From the NCBI GenBank assembly GCA_029959365.1, contig JASCOA010000001.1, positions 164,150-228,149 of the forward strand: 64,000 bases of DNA. Reading direction: 5' to 3'. This stretch comes from Microbacteriaceae bacterium PS02343 (lineage in GTDB: Bacteria; Actinomycetota; Actinomycetes; Actinomycetales; Microbacteriaceae). This document shows, one piece after another, positions 46,126 through 54,897 of this stretch (positions within the stretch are counted from its first letter, which is position 1; each line of letters opens with the position of its first letter). Under the pieces are notes generated by a model. That model had not been told where the DNA came from, ran no database searches, and saw only the letters and a list, made by a program, of their open reading frames with translations. The position numbers and the translations under genes are program-made.

Positions 46126-47100
46126 TCAGCGCAGCGACTCGATGATCTGCCGCTCTCGCCGCGGGTCGAGACCGGACTTCCGAGTCCGTTCCGCTCCTCG
46201 TGCCAGCTCGTCGTCGAGGACGCGACGCATCGTCTCGCCGAGCGGCTTCGCGGTGCCGCCGCTGCTTCGGTAGGCGCTGCCGCTGCGCTGGCAGAAGCCG
46301 ATCGCCGAGGCGGGCAGCCAGAGAGGGAGCGACTCCGGCCCCGCCCAGTAGTCCACCGAGTGGGCGAGCAGCGTCTCGTCGTCGGCGTGCAGGAGGTCGC
46401 CGGTGAAGCCGGCGACCGAGGCGGCCGTGCCGAGGAGCTCGCCGAAGGGGATGACGTCGCCGACGGCGTCGATCGGGCCGGTCACGCCGGTCACGCCGGC
46501 CCGGTGCAGCCACGCGGCGAGGTCGTCGACGTCGATCACCTGCGCGAAGCGCCCCGCGGTCTCCGGCGCCAGGACGGCGCCGCCGCGGACGAATCGCGCC
46601 GGCCAGTACCCGAAGCGGTCGCTGGGGTCGCCGGGGCCGACGATGAGGCCGGGGCGCGCGATCAGCAGCCGGTCAGCGAGGGCCTCGGCGCTGGCGCGCT
46701 CGGCCAGCACCTTCGCATCCGCGTACCGGTCGGGGTCCGACGCGTCGACCAGCGCGGCCGTCTCGTCCGCCCCCGGCTGATCCGCCTCGGCGTACACCGA
46801 CACGGAGGAGACGAGCGTCCAGTGCGCGGCCGCGGCCGCCAGGTGGGCGAGCGCCGGGCGCACCAGGCCGGGCGCGTGGGCGAGCTCCACGACCTCGTCC
46901 CAGTCGCCGCTCGCGGCCTCGTAGGCGCCAGCCTCGCGACGGTCGACGCGGAGGTGACGCGCCCCCTCCGGAACGGGCCCCGACTCGCCCCGGGCGAGGC
47001 AGGTCACCTCGTCACCGGACGCGAGCGCCCGTTCCGCGATGCGGCGACCCAGCCATCCGCTGCCACCCAGGATCAGGACTCTGCGCATGGGTCCACTCAA
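46126..47100 (-). CDS. NAD-dependent epimerase/dehydratase family protein
   Basis: 324-residue extended short-chain dehydrogenase. The NAD motif is VLILGGSGWLGRRIAERAL (residues 8-26). YADAKVLAERA carries the YxxxK active-site pair. The C-terminal half matches a nucleoside-sugar or reductase-like group without a defined substrate. Expressed convergently to the CAT gene, with 33 bp between the two stops. The start ATG is fixed by the Rossmann motif. Confidence 0.85.
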   Translation of the reverse strand: MSGPMRRVLILGGSGWLGRRIAERALASGDEVTCLARGESGPVPEGARHLRVDRREAGAYEAASGDWDEVVELAHAPGLVRPALAHLAAAAAHWTLVSSVSVYAEADQPGADETAALVDASDPDRYADAKVLAERASAEALADRLLIARPGLIVGPGDPSDRFGYWPARFVRGGAVLAPETAGRFAQVIDVDDLAAWLHRAGVTGVTGPIDAVGDVIPFGELLGTAASVAGFTGDLLHADDETLLAHSVDYWAGPESLPLWLPASAIGFCQRSGSAYRSSGGTAKPLGETMRRVLDDELARGAERTRKSGLDPRRERQIIESLR

Positions 47101-47162
47101 CCGGAAGCGCAGCGCCGCGTCGCCGGATTCCGCCCGCCGCTGAAGCCGCGCGGACCGATCGA

Positions 47163-47195
47163 TAGGCTGCGGGGATGCTCACCACGAGGGATTGA
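47163..47195 (+). CDS. Leaderless six-codon uORF with its -10 box
   Basis: TAGGCT (47163-47168), preceded by CTGAAG at -35 with a 17-nt spacer, lies 6 nt before ATG 47175. The frame reads Met-Leu-Thr-Thr-Arg-Asp and stops at TGA 47193-47195. The spacing predicts transcription starting on the ATG, so the uORF is the first thing translated on the MFS exporter mRNA. The feature span includes the -10 box. Confidence 0.6.
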
Positions 47196-47201
47196 TCGGA
47201 A

Positions 47202-47278
47202 GCCGCGCCCGGTCCGGGCGCGCGGCCGTCTGATCCACTTCACCGGCACGCCCGCCGGGCGTGCTCCTCGCCCGGGCG
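47202..47278 (+). promoter_or_regulatory. Tandem GC hairpins, candidate attenuator before the MFS gene
   Basis: Hairpin 1 (47202-47226) pairs GCCGCG..CCCGG with CCGGG..CGCGGC. Hairpin 2 (47246-47264) is GCACGCCC / GGGCGTGC with a 3-nt loop. A third self-complementary block CGCCCGGGCG (47269-47278) could pair with hairpin 1's 3' arm. This order, uORF then alternative stems then exporter, is that of ribosome-mediated attenuation. Confidence 0.5.
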
Positions 47279-47288
47279 CTCGTCCCCC

Positions 47289-48476
47289 GTGTCCACTCCG
47301 CGCTATCGCGACGCGCTCGCGATCCCCCACGTCCTGCCGACCTTCGGCGCCGCCCTCGTCGGCCGCGCCGCGTACGCCCTCGTGCTGCTCCCGCTGCTCT
47401 ACGCCGTCACCGACGCGACCGGCTCGATCGCGCAGGCCGGCATCGCGGTCGCCCTCTACGGTGCCGGCGCGAGCCTCCTGGCGCCGGCCCGCGCCTGGCT
47501 GATCGATCGCCATGGTGCGCGGCCGGTGCTCGCTCTGCTCATCCTGCTCTTCGGCGGCGCGATCGCGGCGCTCGCGGCGACCTCGCTCCTCGACGGCCCC
47601 GGAGCGCTGCTCCTGGTGCTCGCCGTCGTGGCGGGCGCGGTCGCCCCGCCGCTCGGCCCGACGATGCGGGTCGCCTGGGGCGCCCTCGCCCCGAACGGCG
47701 ACTTGCTGCGCCGAGGGCTGAGCTTCGACGCCGTCGTCGAGGAGCTGCTCTACCTCGCCGGCCCCGCCCTGGCCGGCCTCGCGCTCGCGCTGATCGCACC
47801 GGGTCATGCGCTGCTCGTCCCGGCGGCGCTCGTCGTGGTCGGGGGTCTGCTGTTCGTCGCGACCCCGACCGTGGGGGCGATGCGGGCGCGCCCTCGAGGC
47901 GCGACGGTGACGAGCGGCCAACGATCGCTGCTGCGAGATCGCCGGTTCGCGGGCATGCTGCTGCCGGCGCTGGTCGCCGGTGGGATCTCGGGCAGTCTCA
48001 GCGTCGTCGTCCCCGTCGTCGTGGCCGCCGACGGGGGCTCCGCTGCCGCCGGTATCGCGCTCGGCCTCTTCGCCGGAGGGAGCGCCGTCGGCGGGCTGCT
48101 CTACGGAGCGATGAGGGCGCCGGGTTCACCCGCGCGGCAGCTGATCGTGCTCGCCACGGCGCTGGTCGCCGTCTCCTCGCTGGTCGCGGTGGCGACCGGC
48201 GCCGTCGTGGTCGGCATCGTGCTCGCAGCGGCCGGGCTGTTCTTCTCGCCGGTCATGGTCGTCGCCTACCTCGCCGCGCATGCGGCGGGCGGCGAGCACC
48301 GGCAGAACTCCGCGACGACCTGGGTCAACACCAGCCACAACGTCGGCGGCGCCGCGGGCAGCGCCCTCGCCGGAATCCTCATCCAGGCCGCCGGCGCACC
48401 GCTCGCGGTCCTGGCCGTCGCCGCGGTCGCGCTGCTCCTGCTCGCGGTCTCCGGCGCGCTCGCACGGTCTCGCTGA
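47289..48476 (+). CDS. MFS transporter behind a uORF/hairpin leader
   Basis: 395-residue permease with about twelve hydrophobic segments and a GARPVLALLILLFGG region. The GTG at 47289 is the only good start and lacks a clear Shine-Dalgarno site, consistent with initiation that depends on upstream translation or RNA refolding. The substrate is unknown, but antibiotic export is suggested by its leader organisation and the nearby CAT gene. Confidence 0.85.
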   Translation: MSTPRYRDALAIPHVLPTFGAALVGRAAYALVLLPLLYAVTDATGSIAQAGIAVALYGAGASLLAPARAWLIDRHGARPVLALLILLFGGAIAALAATSLLDGPGALLLVLAVVAGAVAPPLGPTMRVAWGALAPNGDLLRRGLSFDAVVEELLYLAGPALAGLALALIAPGHALLVPAALVVVGGLLFVATPTVGAMRARPRGATVTSGQRSLLRDRRFAGMLLPALVAGGISGSLSVVVPVVVAADGGSAAAGIALGLFAGGSAVGGLLYGAMRAPGSPARQLIVLATALVAVSSLVAVATGAVVVGIVLAAAGLFFSPVMVVAYLAAHAAGGEHRQNSATTWVNTSHNVGGAAGSALAGILIQAAGAPLAVLAVAAVALLLLAVSGALARSR

Positions 48477-48549
48477 CGCTCGGGCCGGCGACCGCGCCCT
48501 CCCGCGCGCTCGGAGGCGTCCGGCAGGGGGCGTCGCTACGCCGCGGTGC

Positions 48550-49014
48550 TCATCCGGTGAACGGAGCCGCGGAGGCGGCCTCCATGCCGCGCATGACGCG
48601 GGTGAAGGCGGCGAGCTGGTCCGGTGGCATCGCCGCGGTGAGCCGGTCGAACTCTGCGTAGTAGTCGAGGAGCACCTGGGCGATCGGAGCGGCCGCCTCG
48701 CCGGGCTCGATGCCGTGGGCCCGGCCGTCGGTGGCGTGCGGCGTGCGTCGCACCAGATCGCGCTCCTCGAGCACGTCGATGATCTGGGAGAGCCCGGCGG
48801 GGCTGATCTGCAGCGACCGGCTCAGATCGACCTGGCGCAGCGGGGTGCCCCGTTCCCCTGAGCGGATGATGCGGGCGAGCACCCGTGTCGCGAGCAAGGA
48901 GAGCCCGAGGGTGGTGCTGGCGCGTCGCCAGAGCTCCATGTCCGCGTTGCGGAACGCCAGGAACGCGTCCCGCGCGGCTTCGTTGTCGCCGTCGGGGCCC
49001 TCGGTCTGCTGCAC
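48550..49014 (-). CDS. MarR-family regulator
   Basis: 154-residue winged-helix regulator. The DNA-binding part includes LRQVDLSRSLQISPAGLSQIIDVLEERDLVRRTPHATDGRA (about 62-102). The GTG at 49014 is preferred to upstream starts: TACTGT (complement of 49022-49027) lies 7 nt before it (leaderless). It is convergent with the MFS gene, with 73 bp between. Drug-responsive control of a nearby exporter is possible. Confidence 0.85.
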   Translation of the reverse strand: MQQTEGPDGDNEAARDAFLAFRNADMELWRRASTTLGLSLLATRVLARIIRSGERGTPLRQVDLSRSLQISPAGLSQIIDVLEERDLVRRTPHATDGRAHGIEPGEAAAPIAQVLLDYYAEFDRLTAAMPPDQLAAFTRVMRGMEAASAAPFTG

Positions 49015-49215
49015 GCTCGGAACAGTATCCTGATCGCCGCTCAGCACCCGTACCCCCACCGCGCACGCAGCACTCCGTCCCGATCGAGCGAGCACCGCGC
49101 GCGGAGAGGCTCGAGCCGCGCACCCGGCTCCTCGGCGCCGCCATCGCGGGGCCGCACCTTCCTCACGATCAGCCGTCGCTGCAGTCCGATCCCGTCCGGT
49201 GCACCCTCGAGCGCT

Positions 49216-50160
49216 TCACTGGGCGTGGACGATGCGCATCCGGGTGACGGCGAATCCCGCCTGCTCGAAGGCGGCCCGCATCGGGGAGTTCCCGGCGTCG
49301 GTGGTGCCCACGACCCGGCGCTGGCCATCGTCGTGATGCATGTGGATCATCTCCGCGAGCAGGTCGTGCACGTAGCCGTGGCCCCTGTGCTGCGGCAGCA
49401 CGCCGAGGTAGCTGATGCTCGCGTCGTAGGCCGTGCGCGTGGGCACGATGAAGCCGATGATCGTGCGGTCGGGGAGTCGGGCGATGCGCCAGGCCTCCCG
49501 CTGCCCCGGCAGGGACCGGTAGAACTCGAGATCGTCGTCGGCGAGCGCGTCGACGCCCTCACGCTCGACCATGTCGATGGTGTGCGCATCGAGCGAGCCC
49601 GCGGCCACCTGCGCGAACAGCTCCCGGAACTCGGAGTCCGGGGCGGTGATGAAGTCCAGCCGCGTCGATCGCTCCGGCAGCGGGTCCGTCTCGGTCCACG
49701 CGAAGCTCACCCGCTCGGTCGTGCGGGCGAGACCGCCTCGGTGAGCCGCTGCCTGACGCCATCGGACAGCCTCCGCGGCGGCGGGATCGGTCGCCCAGGT
49801 CGAGGCGACGTCGACGTTGAACTCGAGCGGCGATCCGGAACCGAAGGCGGTCAGCCCTGCGCGGATCAGCGCTGCGCCGATCTCCTCGGGGGCGGTCGGA
49901 CCGGGCGAGGCGGTGAGGCAGTCGAGGGTGGCGGGCCTCGCCGCGTCGGCGCGGCCCCACCACAGGGCGCGCCCGACGAGACGACCGTCCTGCTCGGCGA
50001 CCCACGTCCATTCGGTGCGGTAGTTGCCCGTCGCGAGCTCCGCGGTCAGGCGCGTCGCATCCACCCAGGCCACGGGCTCCTCGGTCCGCCACTCGGTGAG
50101 AAGCGGCACGTCGTCGAGTCGTGCTCGACGGATCAGCAGAGTCGAACCGGTGTCAGTCAT
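49216..50160 (-). CDS. GNAT N-acetyltransferase, tandem domain
   Basis: 314-residue protein with two GNAT halves. The first starts LLIRRARLDDVPLLTEWR. The C-terminal half has the acetyl-CoA loop LGVLPQHRGHGYVHDLLAEMI and ends NSPMRAAFEQAGFAVTRMRIV, a typical GNAT terminus. The acceptor is unknown. A 200-bp gap without visible genes separates it from the MarR gene. Confidence 0.85.
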   Translation of the reverse strand: MTDTGSTLLIRRARLDDVPLLTEWRTEEPVAWVDATRLTAELATGNYRTEWTWVAEQDGRLVGRALWWGRADAARPATLDCLTASPGPTAPEEIGAALIRAGLTAFGSGSPLEFNVDVASTWATDPAAAEAVRWRQAAAHRGGLARTTERVSFAWTETDPLPERSTRLDFITAPDSEFRELFAQVAAGSLDAHTIDMVEREGVDALADDDLEFYRSLPGQREAWRIARLPDRTIIGFIVPTRTAYDASISYLGVLPQHRGHGYVHDLLAEMIHMHHDDGQRRVVGTTDAGNSPMRAAFEQAGFAVTRMRIVHAQ

Positions 50161-50234
50161 CACGTCGAGCGTGGTCGATCGGAGCGGGGTTCGCTACCCC
50201 CAGCCGGGCCTGAGCCGCGCTGGCGGCGTCGAGG

Positions 50235-51347
50235 CTAGCGACGCCGGAGCTCATCGGCGACGGGGCAGTCGAACGGGTCGCGAGCGTGCAGCCCGACGCG
50301 GTTGAGGTACCGGATCACGATCCGGTACGACTCCAGCAGCTTCGCTTCGGTGTAGGGGACGTCCTGGGCAGCGCAGTGCTCGCGGATGATCTCGCTGGCT
50401 CGCGCGAGGTGCGGTCGGGGCATGCTCGGGAAGAGGTGGTGCTCGACCTGGTAGTTCAGGCCGCCCATCAGCGCCGTGACCCACCAGCCGCCCTTCACGT
50501 TGCGAGAGGTGAGCACCTGCTTGCTGAAGAAATCGAGCTTGGTGTCGGCGGGGATGAGCGGCATGCCCTTGTGGTTCGGGGCGAAGGATGCGCCCATGTA
50601 GACGCCGAACACGGCCATCTGCACGGCGACGAAGGCGATCGCCAGCCCGAGCGGGAGCATCCAGAAGATCGCGCCGAGGTAGATCGTGAACCGCACGGCG
50701 ATCATCGAGAGCTCGACCCAGCGGCCCTTCACCGGCCTGCGCGAGAAGAGCGTCGCGATGGACCGGTAGTGCAGGTTGTAGCCCTCGAACGTGAGGAGCG
50801 GGAAGAACAGGTACCCCTGCTTCCGGGTGATGACCGCCAGCAGGCCTCGCTGCTGACGCGCGGACTCCTCGGTGAAGGAGATCGTGTCGAACTCGATGTC
50901 GGGGTCTTTGCCCTTCTTGTTCGGGTTCGAGTGGTGACGGGTGTGCTTCGTCATCCACCAGCTGTAGCTCATGCCGACGATGCCTGCGGCGAGGAAGCGA
51001 CCGAGCTGGTCGTTCGCGCGCCCGGAGGCCAGCACCTGGCGGTGCGAGGCCTCGTGCGCCAGGAAGGCGAGCTGGGTGAAGACGACCCCCAGTACCGCGG
51101 CGATGATCAGCTGCAGCCAGCTGTCCCCGAGGAGCACGAACCCGGCGACCGCGGCGCCGAGGGCCGCGAGCAGGCCGCCGGCGAGGGCCCCGTAGAACCC
51201 GCGGGTCCGGTCGAGCAGGCCGGCGTCCCGGACCTCCTTGGAGACTGCCGTGTAGCTCTTCGTGACGGGCGAGGACTCCTGACGGGGTCGAGTCCTCCGG
51301 ATGGGCCCCGGATCAGTGACGTCGACGGTGGGCTCGAAGGCGGCCAA
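50235..51347 (-). CDS. Membrane fatty acid desaturase (acyl-CoA/acyl-lipid)
   Basis: 370-residue di-iron desaturase of the FADS type. The three histidine boxes are present: HEASHRQ (about 103), HTRHHSNPNKKGKDPD (about 136) and QVEHHLFPSMP (about 304). About four to six membrane segments lie between. It would introduce a double bond into membrane acyl chains, commonly for cold adaptation. The start is TTG 51347, chosen because GAGGAGAGA lies 7 nt ahead and no ATG or GTG fits. TAAAGT (complement of 51399-51404) could be its -10. Confidence 0.9.
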   Translation of the reverse strand: MAAFEPTVDVTDPGPIRRTRPRQESSPVTKSYTAVSKEVRDAGLLDRTRGFYGALAGGLLAALGAAVAGFVLLGDSWLQLIIAAVLGVVFTQLAFLAHEASHRQVLASGRANDQLGRFLAAGIVGMSYSWWMTKHTRHHSNPNKKGKDPDIEFDTISFTEESARQQRGLLAVITRKQGYLFFPLLTFEGYNLHYRSIATLFSRRPVKGRWVELSMIAVRFTIYLGAIFWMLPLGLAIAFVAVQMAVFGVYMGASFAPNHKGMPLIPADTKLDFFSKQVLTSRNVKGGWWVTALMGGLNYQVEHHLFPSMPRPHLARASEIIREHCAAQDVPYTEAKLLESYRIVIRYLNRVGLHARDPFDCPVADELRRR

Positions 51348-51627
51348 ACTTCTCTCCTCGCTGTGATCAACCGTGCCCTGAGGGCGAACCGAGGAACGAC
51401 TTTAATGCGCGGCCGACGCAACGCCCGATGAGCGGGGTCGAGTCGGCTTCGCATACGTGCTCGTGCCCTCCGAGCTCGACCTGGCCGGCTCGGAGGCTGC
51501 GGTCTGACGCGCAGCCCACGCAGCGCATAGCCCGCGACCCCCTCGTTCCGGGGAACGGGCGACGCGCCGTCCATCTGCGATGGACCGTTCTGGTCCGTGC
51601 GCACGGTTGCGGTTCTAGATTGGTCGG

Positions 51628-52047
51628 GTGAGAGCGAGCACCTGGGCCCTGTTCCGGGCGGGCATCATCGCCTCGGGCCTCCTCGGCGTCACGATCGCCG
51701 CGGTTCTCTTCATCGCCGTCTTCGTCATCCCCATGCCGGGCACCATCGGGGCGCTCCTCTACGCGCTCGTCATCGGCCTGGTCGTCGGCATCGCGCACGG
51801 GCTGATCGCCGCGGCCGGTGGCGCGCTCATCCGCCGGTTCGAGAACGGGGGCCGCTGGACAGCGTTGGCGGCAGCGGGAGCTGTGCTGCTCGCCTGGACC
51901 CTGATCATCTTGATCGCGGTCGTTGGCGACGCCAGCGTCGTCGCTCCTCTCGCGGTGACAGGAGCAAGCGCGACCCTGCTGACGGCTGGCTCGGCACAGG
52001 TCCTCATCCGTCGGCAGGATCGGCTCGCGAACGCGGACCGTTCCTAG
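51628..52047 (+). CDS. Small four-helix membrane protein, family unknown
   Basis: 139-residue protein with four hydrophobic segments (about 10-33, 38-62, 75-97 and 103-122). No known family was recognised. It shares the GLVVGIAHGL-type helix motif with the protein at 55657-56115 (GAVAGAAHGL), so these look like paralogues. GTG 51628 follows TAGATT (51616-51621) by 6 nt (leaderless). Its end overlaps the convergent GNAT gene by 4 nt. Confidence 0.75.
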   Translation: MRASTWALFRAGIIASGLLGVTIAAVLFIAVFVIPMPGTIGALLYALVIGLVVGIAHGLIAAAGGALIRRFENGGRWTALAAAGAVLLAWTLIILIAVVGDASVVAPLAVTGASATLLTAGSAQVLIRRQDRLANADRS

Positions 52048-52511
52048 TCGCGCGGACGTGCGGTGCGCGTTCTGCGAGAGGGCGACGCGCGCAGCGTCAT
52101 GAAGACGTCGACATCGTCTTCGGCGTACGCCACGAAGCCGTTCCTCTCGTAGAGGCGGCGGGCAGGGCTCCCCTGCAGTACGTTCAGCCGAGTCGTTCCT
52201 TCCCAGGGCTCCGCGATCACCACCCGCAGGACATCGCCGCCGAGACCGGCACCTTGTCGCTCGCGGGCGAGGTAGAAGTGCTCGATCCAGCGCACCGAGC
52301 CCTCCGGGCGCGCGGTGATCGAGCCGACGTCGTCACCGCCCTCGACGATGACGCGCGTCCACTCCGGACGGAAGCTCAGTCGCATGCGGTCCCGCACTCG
52401 GCGCTCGTCGTATCGCGCGAGACGCTCGAGGTCCGGACGCAGGACGTCCGCTCGGAGCTCGACCAGCCAATCGATGTCCCCAGGGCGGCTGGACCGCAGC
52501 GCGATGCTCAT
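52044..52511 (-). CDS. GNAT N-acetyltransferase
   Basis: 155-residue acetyltransferase of the RimI-like GNAT fold. The acetyl-CoA-binding loop is EHFYLARERQGAGLGGDVLRVV (RxxGxG as RQGAGLG), followed by the C-terminal NVLQGSPARRLYERNGF signature. The acceptor is unknown. ATG 52511 follows TAGAGT (complement of 52518-52523) by 6 nt (leaderless). Confidence 0.88.
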   Translation of the reverse strand: MSIALRSSRPGDIDWLVELRADVLRPDLERLARYDERRVRDRMRLSFRPEWTRVIVEGGDDVGSITARPEGSVRWIEHFYLARERQGAGLGGDVLRVVIAEPWEGTTRLNVLQGSPARRLYERNGFVAYAEDDVDVFMTLRASPSRRTRTARPRD

Positions 52512-52869
52512 CCTGCAACTCTAGGAAGGGTGACGAGTCGAGCGACTTCGGGGACTGCCGCGGGTCCATCACGAGGGACGACCGCGTCGGCCAGCTCGCA
52601 GCCCCCGATCCTCCCGGCTGCCGTCGTCGAAGCCGGCCGCGGTGATGACGGCCGCGACGATGGCGAGGCCGGCTCCGGCATCGGCGACCTGGGGCCAGGC
52701 GACTGCTCGCATCGGCATCCCGAGGCGACGAGCGTCTCGCTCGAGCTGCGAGCCGGTATCCGCCGAGCGGTCGATTCCGCGTCGGGTGCGCGAGAGGCCG
52801 CGGTCTGCCGAACGCCGCTCGAAGGCCGTCGAATCGGAGGCGAGGCAGGGGCGCCCCTGCGCTGGTGTC
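52512..52869. other. 358-bp stretch without a convincing gene
   Basis: The only possible coding trace is a short minus-strand frame from ATG 52718 (MPMRAVAWPQVADAGAGLAI...) that continues about 50 codons. The same frame runs upstream past a stop with no start, as decayed coding DNA would. A function cannot be assigned. The leaderless promoter of the MarR gene lies at its right edge (TAGGGT, 52870-52875). Confidence 0.4.
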
Positions 52870-52881
52870 TAGGGTGAGCAC

Positions 52882-53376
52882 ATGAGTTCGGAAGCGATGA
52901 TGCCCACGGTGCGCGCGGCCGTCAGCGACCCGCGGATCCTCGTCTTCGGCCGGCTCCTCGGCGCCGCGAACGGCTGGGAGCACCTCCTCGCGAAAGCGCT
53001 CGATGAGGAGACCGGGCTCGATCACACCCTGTTCGAGCTGCTGGTCGTCGTCGGAAGAGCAGGCGATGGCGGCATCGCGGTGCGCGACATCGCGCAGGCG
53101 CGCGTCCTCACCTCGGGAGGTGCGACACGACTCGTGCAGCGCGGCGCGCAGCGAGGCCTCGTGCAGCGCCGCACATCGAGCGATGATGCCCGCGTGCAGC
53201 TGGTGGAGCTCACCGCCGAGGGGAAGCGGATGCTGCTGCGCGCGAGTGCGGTGCACGCCGCCAACATCGAGCGGACGATGCTGGCCGTTCTCCCGGCCGA
53301 GCATCGCGGGGCGTTCGCTGCCGCGGTCGAGGCGCTCAGCAAGGGCGCGGCCCGATCGCTGCCGATCATGCCGTGA
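52882..53376 (+). CDS. MarR-family regulator
   Basis: 164-residue winged-helix protein with IAQARVLTSGGATRLVQRGAQRGLVQRRTSSDDARVQLVELT (about 73-114), the recognition helix and wing. ATG 52882 follows TAGGGT by 6 nt (leaderless). It is immediately upstream of the MBL-NTF2 operon, and a palindrome lies between the two; control of those genes is the likely role. Confidence 0.88.
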   Translation: MSSEAMMPTVRAAVSDPRILVFGRLLGAANGWEHLLAKALDEETGLDHTLFELLVVVGRAGDGGIAVRDIAQARVLTSGGATRLVQRGAQRGLVQRRTSSDDARVQLVELTAEGKRMLLRASAVHAANIERTMLAVLPAEHRGAFAAAVEALSKGAARSLPIMP

Positions 53377-53413
53377 TCGCGGAATCTTCCCGCTTGCCTT
53401 GAACCTCCGGGAA

Positions 53414-53435
53414 TAGCTGACTGCGCAGCTAAGTT
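53414..53435. promoter_or_regulatory. Candidate MarR operator and -10 box of the MBL operon
   Basis: TAGCTG-N6-CAGCTA (53414-53431) is a typical MarR-sized palindrome. TAAGTT (53430-53435) overlaps its right arm and would act as the -10 for transcription starting near 53442, about 48 nt before ATG 53490. Binding by the MarR protein just upstream is inferred. Confidence 0.55.
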
Positions 53436-53489
53436 GGCATGGAAGCACGGCGATCGGCGCCGCGCGTTCCGAGAAAGCGATCAGCGACT

Positions 53490-54296
53490 ATGACTCTCTC
53501 CTTCGATGTATTCGATCTCGACTTCCCCGTCGGCTCCCCGAACAAGTCCGCCGTTCTCGTGACCGGCGAGACCGAGGCCGTGCTCGTCGACGCCGGCTTC
53601 ACCCGCGCCGACGGCCACCGCCTCGTCGCCGCGGTGCTCGACTCCGGCAAGACGCTGACGACCGTGTTCGTCAGCCACGCCGACCCCGATTTCTACTTCG
53701 GGCTCGAGGCCATCGCCGACGCCTTCCCGGAGGCGGCGATCGTCGCCACCCCGATCGTCATCGAGCACATCCACGCCTCGTTCGAAGGCAAGCTGAAGGC
53801 CTGGGAGACGCTCGGCGCGAACCTGCCGACGCGCCTCGTCGAGATCGCCCCGCTCGCCTCCGACTCGATCGAGGTCGACGGCGAGAAGCTCGAGCTCCGC
53901 GGAGGCTCGTCGGTCCTGCCCGATCGCCACTACCTCTGGTACGCCGCGCAGCGCGCGATCCTCGGCGGAGTCCTCGTGTTCCAGCAGGAGCACGTCTGGA
54001 CCGCCGACACCGCCAGCGTCGAGCAGCGCTCGGCATGGGTCGACCTGCTCGACGAGATGCTCGCCCTCGAGCCGGCCCTCGTCGTGCCGGGCCACCGCCT
54101 GCCGGGCACCGCGACCGATGCGAGCGCCCTGCAGTACACCCGCTCCTACCTCGTGGAGTTCGAAGAGGTGCTGGCCGAGGCCACCGACGGCGCCGGGGCC
54201 ACGGCGCTGCTGGCCCAGAAGTACCCGAACTCGGGGATGATGATCGCAGCCCAGATCGGGCCCAAGGTCGCCAAGGGAGAGATGACATGGGGTTGA
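53490..54296 (+). CDS. MBL-fold protein with altered metal-site residues
   Basis: 268-residue metallo-beta-lactamase-fold protein. Residues around 65 read VSHADPDFYFG, where most family members have H-x-H-x-D-H. Here the second His is Asp and the last is Phe, so a normal two-zinc site is unlikely. The later His motif (VVPGHRLPG) is kept. It may retain one metal or a different chemistry. ATG 53490 is favoured over 53439 because the upstream one lies inside the predicted promoter. It overlaps the next gene by 10 nt. Confidence 0.82.
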   Translation: MTLSFDVFDLDFPVGSPNKSAVLVTGETEAVLVDAGFTRADGHRLVAAVLDSGKTLTTVFVSHADPDFYFGLEAIADAFPEAAIVATPIVIEHIHASFEGKLKAWETLGANLPTRLVEIAPLASDSIEVDGEKLELRGGSSVLPDRHYLWYAAQRAILGGVLVFQQEHVWTADTASVEQRSAWVDLLDEMLALEPALVVPGHRLPGTATDASALQYTRSYLVEFEEVLAEATDGAGATALLAQKYPNSGMMIAAQIGPKVAKGEMTWG

Positions 54297-54721
54297 ACCA
54301 GAACACGCACGAGGACGGAACCGTGAGCTCGGCACCGCGCGACGTCGTCCGCCGCCAGTACCTCGCCTCGGCCGCAGGCGACCTCGACGCACTACGGGCC
54401 ACCATGGCTCCCGACGTCGAGTGGACCGAGATGGCCGGGTTCCCGCTCGCGGGCACCTACCGGACACCCGAGGGCGTCACCGCGAACGTCATGGAGATCC
54501 TCGGCCGCGACTGGGAGGGATGGGCCGCTCACGACGACACCTACGTCGTCGAGGGCGAGAGCGTCGTCGTCCTCGCTCGATACACCGCCACGCACCGCGT
54601 CACCGGCAAGACCCTGAACGCTCGCGTCGCCCACCACTTCGTGGTCCGCGGCGGGCTCATCGTCCGCTTCGAGCAGTTCGTCGACACGGCGCTGGTGGCG
54701 GAGGCGGCCACCGCCGACTGA
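54287..54721 (+). CDS. SnoaL/NTF2-like small protein
   Basis: 144-residue cone-fold protein of the NTF2-like superfamily. RDVVRRQYLASAAGDLDALRATMAPDVEWTEMAGFPLAGTYR (about 18-59) is the family N-terminal helix and start of the sheet. Many relatives act as polyketide cyclases or as small-molecule isomerases. Overlapping the MBL gene by 10 nt, it is its coupled partner; a shared small-molecule role is likely but undefined. Confidence 0.82.
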   Translation: MGLNQNTHEDGTVSSAPRDVVRRQYLASAAGDLDALRATMAPDVEWTEMAGFPLAGTYRTPEGVTANVMEILGRDWEGWAAHDDTYVVEGESVVVLARYTATHRVTGKTLNARVAHHFVVRGGLIVRFEQFVDTALVAEAATAD

Positions 54722-54738
54722 CGCGGTGCGCGATCCCG

Positions 54739-54780
54739 GCCGAGAAGGCGTCCGCCCGTGCGGCGCGGGCCCTTCTCGGC
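54739..54780 (+). terminator. Hairpin after the MBL-NTF2 operon
   Basis: GCCGAGAAGG (54739-54748) pairs perfectly with CCTTCTCGGC (54771-54780). The intervening stretch holds another short stem GCCCG/CGGGC. It lies 17 nt after the NTF2-like stop. There is no T-tract, as in other GC-rich actinobacterial terminators. Confidence 0.6.
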
Positions 54781-54897
54781 TGACGTCGCCCGGAGCGCTC
54801 CGATCCGGCCCCTCGGAGACCCGTGTGGAGCTGCGGAGCGCAGTCGTACAGTGAGCGGACGGAGCGAACACGACGGCCACCGGACGAGGAGAACCGA

